From: an uncultured Oscillospiraceae bacterium
GTDB taxonomy: Bacteria > Bacillota > Clostridia > Oscillospirales > Oscillospiraceae
Assembly: GCA_900769835.1 (NCBI GenBank)
Contig: CAAGIE010000136.1
Location: forward strand, 1 to 8,703
DNA: 8,703 nucleotides
Direction of reading: 5' to 3'
The notes below the pieces were generated by a model, which was not told the DNA's origin, did not search any database, and saw only the letters and a program-made list of their open reading frames with translations. A program made the translations under genes and the position numbers. Every line of letters begins with the position of its first letter. Position 1 is the first letter of the stretch. Shown piece by piece: positions 6,446 through 8,703 of the stretch.

Positions 6446-7588
6446 ATGGATATTCAAGAATTAAGAGCGCAGATCAACGGAATTGACGATGACCTTGTCA
6501 AACTCTTTGTCAAGCGTATGGAAACTGCCGCCCAGATTGCAGACTACAAGAAAGAAAACAATCTGCCGATATACGTTCCTGCCCGGGAACGGGAGATCCT
6601 TCAGGATGTGGCAAAAAAAGCCGGCCCTGATATGGCTAACTACACACGGGTACTCTATTCCCTTTTATTTGAACTGAGCCGAAGCTATCAAAGCAAGCGA
6701 AACGAATCCCAAACTCCCTTGTACCGCAATATCACCAGTTCCATCGAAAACACCCCTAACCTGTTCCCTCAGGCACCGATGGTTGCCTGCCAGGGTGTTG
6801 AGGGCGCATATTCCCAGATCGCCTGCGAAAAGATCTTCAAGGCACCTATGATCATGTATTTTAAGAACTTCGATGGAGTATTCAATGCCATCGACAAGGG
6901 TCTTTGCCAGTACGGCATCCTGCCCATTGAAAACTCCACTGCAGGTTCTGTGAAAAAGGTTTACGACCTGATGATCAGCCACAACTTCTCTATTGTTCGT
7001 ACGTTCCGTATGAAGATCGACCACTGCTTGCTGGCAAAGCCCGGCACCAAGCTTTCCGATATCAAGGAGATCTACTCCCACGAACAAGCAATCAATCAGT
7101 GTTCTGACTACCTGAAGAACCTGACCGGCGTATCTGTCATTCCCGTAGAAAACACCGCAGTGGCCGCAAATATGGTTGCCACATCCGATCGCAACGACGT
7201 TGCCGCCATCTCCAGCCATACCTGCCAGGAGATCTATGGTCTTGAGTCCCTTGCTGATTCCATTCAGGACAAGGGCAATAACCGCACCCGTTTCATTTGC
7301 ATCAGCAAGAACCTGGAGATCTACCCCGGTTCCGACAAGACCAGCATCATGATGATCCTGAATCACAAGCCCGGCGCACTGTACAAGGTGCTTGCCCGTA
7401 TGTATGTTCTGGGCATCAATGTGATTAAACTGGAGTCCCGTCCCATTCCCGACCGAGAATTTGAATTTATGTTCTACTTTGATCTGGAAACCTCCATCTA
7501 CTCTGAGGAATTTGTGCAGCTGATGTGCGAACTGGACGACCTCTGCGAGGAATTCAAATACCTTGGCAGTTACTCTGAGGTAGTATGA
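6446..7588 (+). CDS. pheA: Bifunctional chorismate mutase / prephenate dehydratase (P-protein) with ACT domain
   Basis: It converts chorismate to prephenate and then phenylpyruvate, the Phe branch. The 380 residues split into three parts. An AroQ-type chorismate mutase (about 1-85) carries R7, R24, K35 and R47-E48, matching E. coli R11, R28, K39 and R51-E52. The dehydratase (about 112-288) has Q-G-V-E-G-A-Y-S, L-P-I-E-N-S-T-A-G-S-V (159-169), V-E-N-T-A-V-A-A, and the hallmark T-R-F at 281-283. The ACT domain (about 298-375) has P-G-A-L-Y (309-313) and E-S-R-P (330-333), the family's Phe-binding signatures, so feedback inhibition by Phe is expected. Because it makes prephenate, its mutase domain probably also supplies the monofunctional TyrA. 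The ATG at 6446 has GGAGG at 6434-6438, 7 nt upstream. Its stop touches the start of the aroE-aroK fusion (TGATG). Confidence 0.97.
   Translation: MDIQELRAQINGIDDDLVKLFVKRMETAAQIADYKKENNLPIYVPAREREILQDVAKKAGPDMANYTRVLYSLLFELSRSYQSKRNESQTPLYRNITSSIENTPNLFPQAPMVACQGVEGAYSQIACEKIFKAPMIMYFKNFDGVFNAIDKGLCQYGILPIENSTAGSVKKVYDLMISHNFSIVRTFRMKIDHCLLAKPGTKLSDIKEIYSHEQAINQCSDYLKNLTGVSVIPVENTAVAANMVATSDRNDVAAISSHTCQEIYGLESLADSIQDKGNNRTRFICISKNLEIYPGSDKTSIMMILNHKPGALYKVLARMYVLGINVIKLESRPIPDREFEFMFYFDLETSIYSEEFVQLMCELDDLCEEFKYLGSYSEVV
7577..7581 (+). promoter_or_regulatory. Ribosome binding site deciding the aroE-aroK start
   Basis: GAGGT lies 6 nt before the ATG at 7588 but only 3 nt before the in-frame ATG at 7585. 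This favours 7588, which also gives the usual AroE beginning M-R-x-G-L-L-G. The two starts differ by one Met. Confidence 0.6.
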
Positions 7589-8703
7589 TGCGCTGCGGTC
7601 TGTTAGGTGGTAAGTTAGGCCACAGTTACTCCCCTTTCGTCCACAGATATTTAGCGAACTACTCCTACGAATTGTTTGAAAAGACCCCAGAAGAACTGGA
7701 AACATTTTTGAAAAGCGGTGATTTTGCCGGCCTGAATGTAACGATCCCTTATAAAAAGGCCGTAATTGCACACTGCGATGCACTATCCCCCCGCGCCGCA
7801 CAACTGGGTGCAGTGAACACCATCGTCCGCCGCGCCGACGGCACGCTCATTGGACACAACACCGACTATTTCGGCTTTTCCTCTATGCTGGAGCGCACCG
7901 GTCTGCAAGTTGCCAACAAAAAAGTTCTGGTGCTTGGAAGCGGCGGCGCATCTTTAACCGCTGAAGCCGTACTCAAAGAAGTCGGTGCCACAGTGGTGAT
8001 CATTTCCAGAAACGGAGAACACAATTACAACAACCTGCATCTTCACAAGGATGCGGCTGTGATCGTAAATGCCACGCCGGTGGGTATGTATCCCAACAAC
8101 GGCCTTAGCCCTCTCTCTTTAGACGATTTTGACAATCTGGAGGGTGTGCTGGATCTGATCTATAACCCTGCTCGCACGGCATTGCTTTTGGATACCGAGC
8201 GTCGCGGTCTGGTAGCAGAAAACGGCCTTTGGATGCTGGTAGCCCAGGCTTGGGAAAGCGCTAAATGGTTCACCGGCACTGAAATTCCCGAAGACAAAAT
8301 TGCTCATATCCATCGTTTGCTTCGAAAATCCATGGAAAACATTATTTTGATTGGTATGCCCGGCAGTGGCAAATCCACAGTAGGTAAGATCCTTGCAGAG
8401 GAATTGGGGCGTGAATTTGTAGATGCAGACACCTGTATTGAGCAGCACGCAGATATGCCCATACCGGAGATCTTCAGGCAGTACGGTGAAGCCGGCTTCC
8501 GATCCGTCGAAACCCAGGTTCTGCAAGATCTGGGCGCAAGATCCGGAATCATTTTGGCAACCGGAGGCGGTTGCGTTACAAGGCAGGAAAACTACCCCCT
8601 GCTGCACCAAAACGGAACGATCTACTACCTGCAAAGGGATATTGATCAGCTTCCTACCGATGGTCGTCCCCTGTCCCAGACCAATCCCCTTTCTGAAATG
8701 TTC
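7588..8703 (+). CDS. aroE-aroK: Shikimate dehydrogenase-shikimate kinase fusion (3' end outside window)
   Basis: One frame without a stop runs from 7588 to the right edge (372 residues) and joins two consecutive shikimate-pathway enzymes. Residues 1-247 are shikimate dehydrogenase (NADPH-dependent, 3-dehydroshikimate to shikimate): L-G-H-S-Y-S (shikimate-binding S13, S15), N-V-T-I-P-Y-K-K (catalytic K56), A-V-N-T (N77), N-T-D (D93), the nucleotide loop G-S-G-G-A (117-121), R141, N-A-T-P-V-G-M (161-167) and N-G-L-W-M-L-V-A-Q (Q220). The stretch between R141 and N161 is about 25 residues shorter than in typical AroE. Residues 249-372 are shikimate kinase: Walker A G-M-P-G-S-G-K-S-T (256-264), D-A-D (279-281), F-R-S-V-E (R305), G-G-G (326-328) and the lid R-P-L (360-362). 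About 45-50 residues of the kinase should lie beyond the window. No ribosome binding site precedes the internal ATG at 8332, so separate kinase synthesis is unlikely. The gene starts on the pheA stop. Confidence 0.93.
   Translation, partial: MRCGLLGGKLGHSYSPFVHRYLANYSYELFEKTPEELETFLKSGDFAGLNVTIPYKKAVIAHCDALSPRAAQLGAVNTIVRRADGTLIGHNTDYFGFSSMLERTGLQVANKKVLVLGSGGASLTAEAVLKEVGATVVIISRNGEHNYNNLHLHKDAAVIVNATPVGMYPNNGLSPLSLDDFDNLEGVLDLIYNPARTALLLDTERRGLVAENGLWMLVAQAWESAKWFTGTEIPEDKIAHIHRLLRKSMENIILIGMPGSGKSTVGKILAEELGREFVDADTCIEQHADMPIPEIFRQYGEAGFRSVETQVLQDLGARSGIILATGGGCVTRQENYPLLHQNGTIYYLQRDIDQLPTDGRPLSQTNPLSEMF

Noticed and set aside
7585..7587. ATG at 7585 as the start of the aroE-aroK fusion
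   Set aside because: It is only 3 nt from the GAGGT site; the next ATG (7588) has better spacing. The difference is one Met, so it is left as an alternative.
6665..7801. Long open frame on the - strand (378 codons) opposite pheA and aroE
   Set aside because: It crosses the junction of two well-supported genes, gives a composition typical of a reverse-strand shadow, and has no recognisable domain.
8119..8634. Open frame on the - strand (171 codons) near the right edge
   Set aside because: The + strand carries clear AroE and AroK motifs throughout this stretch; the reverse frame shows none.
8332..8703. A separate shikimate kinase gene starting at the ATG at 8332
   Set aside because: No stop separates it from aroE and no ribosome binding site lies in the bases before it. 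A fusion is the simpler reading, though weak internal initiation cannot be excluded.

Overview
The window is almost entirely one aromatic amino acid biosynthesis operon from a Firmicute. It probably comes from the Clostridia (Oscillospiraceae/Ruminococcaceae-like gut anaerobe). I infer this from the strong GGAGG ribosome binding sites, overlapping genes, mid-range base composition and the flavour of the protein sequences, such as the EPSP synthase motif ESGSTLRF and the short clostridial-style AroE. No rRNA or other phylogenetic marker is present, so the placement is tentative.

Layout, all on the + strand. (1) 2-1033: the 3' end of a large beta-rich, fibronectin-III-like, probably extracellular protein, closed by a strong intrinsic terminator at 1036-1066. 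(2) 1067-1307: a compact regulatory leader. It has a near-consensus sigma-A promoter (1087-1115), a 20-codon leader peptide (1150-1212) with eight Phe/Tyr codons out of nine, and mutually exclusive RNA pairings ending in an intrinsic terminator (1259-1295) just ahead of the first structural gene. (3) 1308-8703: seven tightly packed or overlapping genes, aroF (DAHP synthase), tyrA (prephenate dehydrogenase), aroB, aroA (EPSP synthase), aroC, pheA (chorismate mutase-prephenate dehydratase), and an aroE-aroK fusion that runs off the right edge.

Together these genes make DAHP, close the ring to 3-dehydroquinate, reduce and phosphorylate shikimate, make EPSP and chorismate, and then branch to phenylpyruvate (PheA) and 4-hydroxyphenylpyruvate (TyrA). 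Only 3-dehydroquinate dehydratase (aroD or aroQ) is missing from the visible pathway; it may lie just downstream or elsewhere. No tryptophan-branch gene is present, which matches the leader peptide having no Trp codon.

The most notable items are the Phe/Tyr-sensing ribosome-mediated attenuator, for which the sequence supports a complete 1:2 / 2:3 / 3:4 switch, and the in-frame shikimate dehydrogenase-shikimate kinase fusion. Control seems layered: transcription attenuation by Phe/Tyr supply, an N-terminal regulatory domain on DAHP synthase, and an ACT domain on PheA. TyrA lacks an ACT domain.
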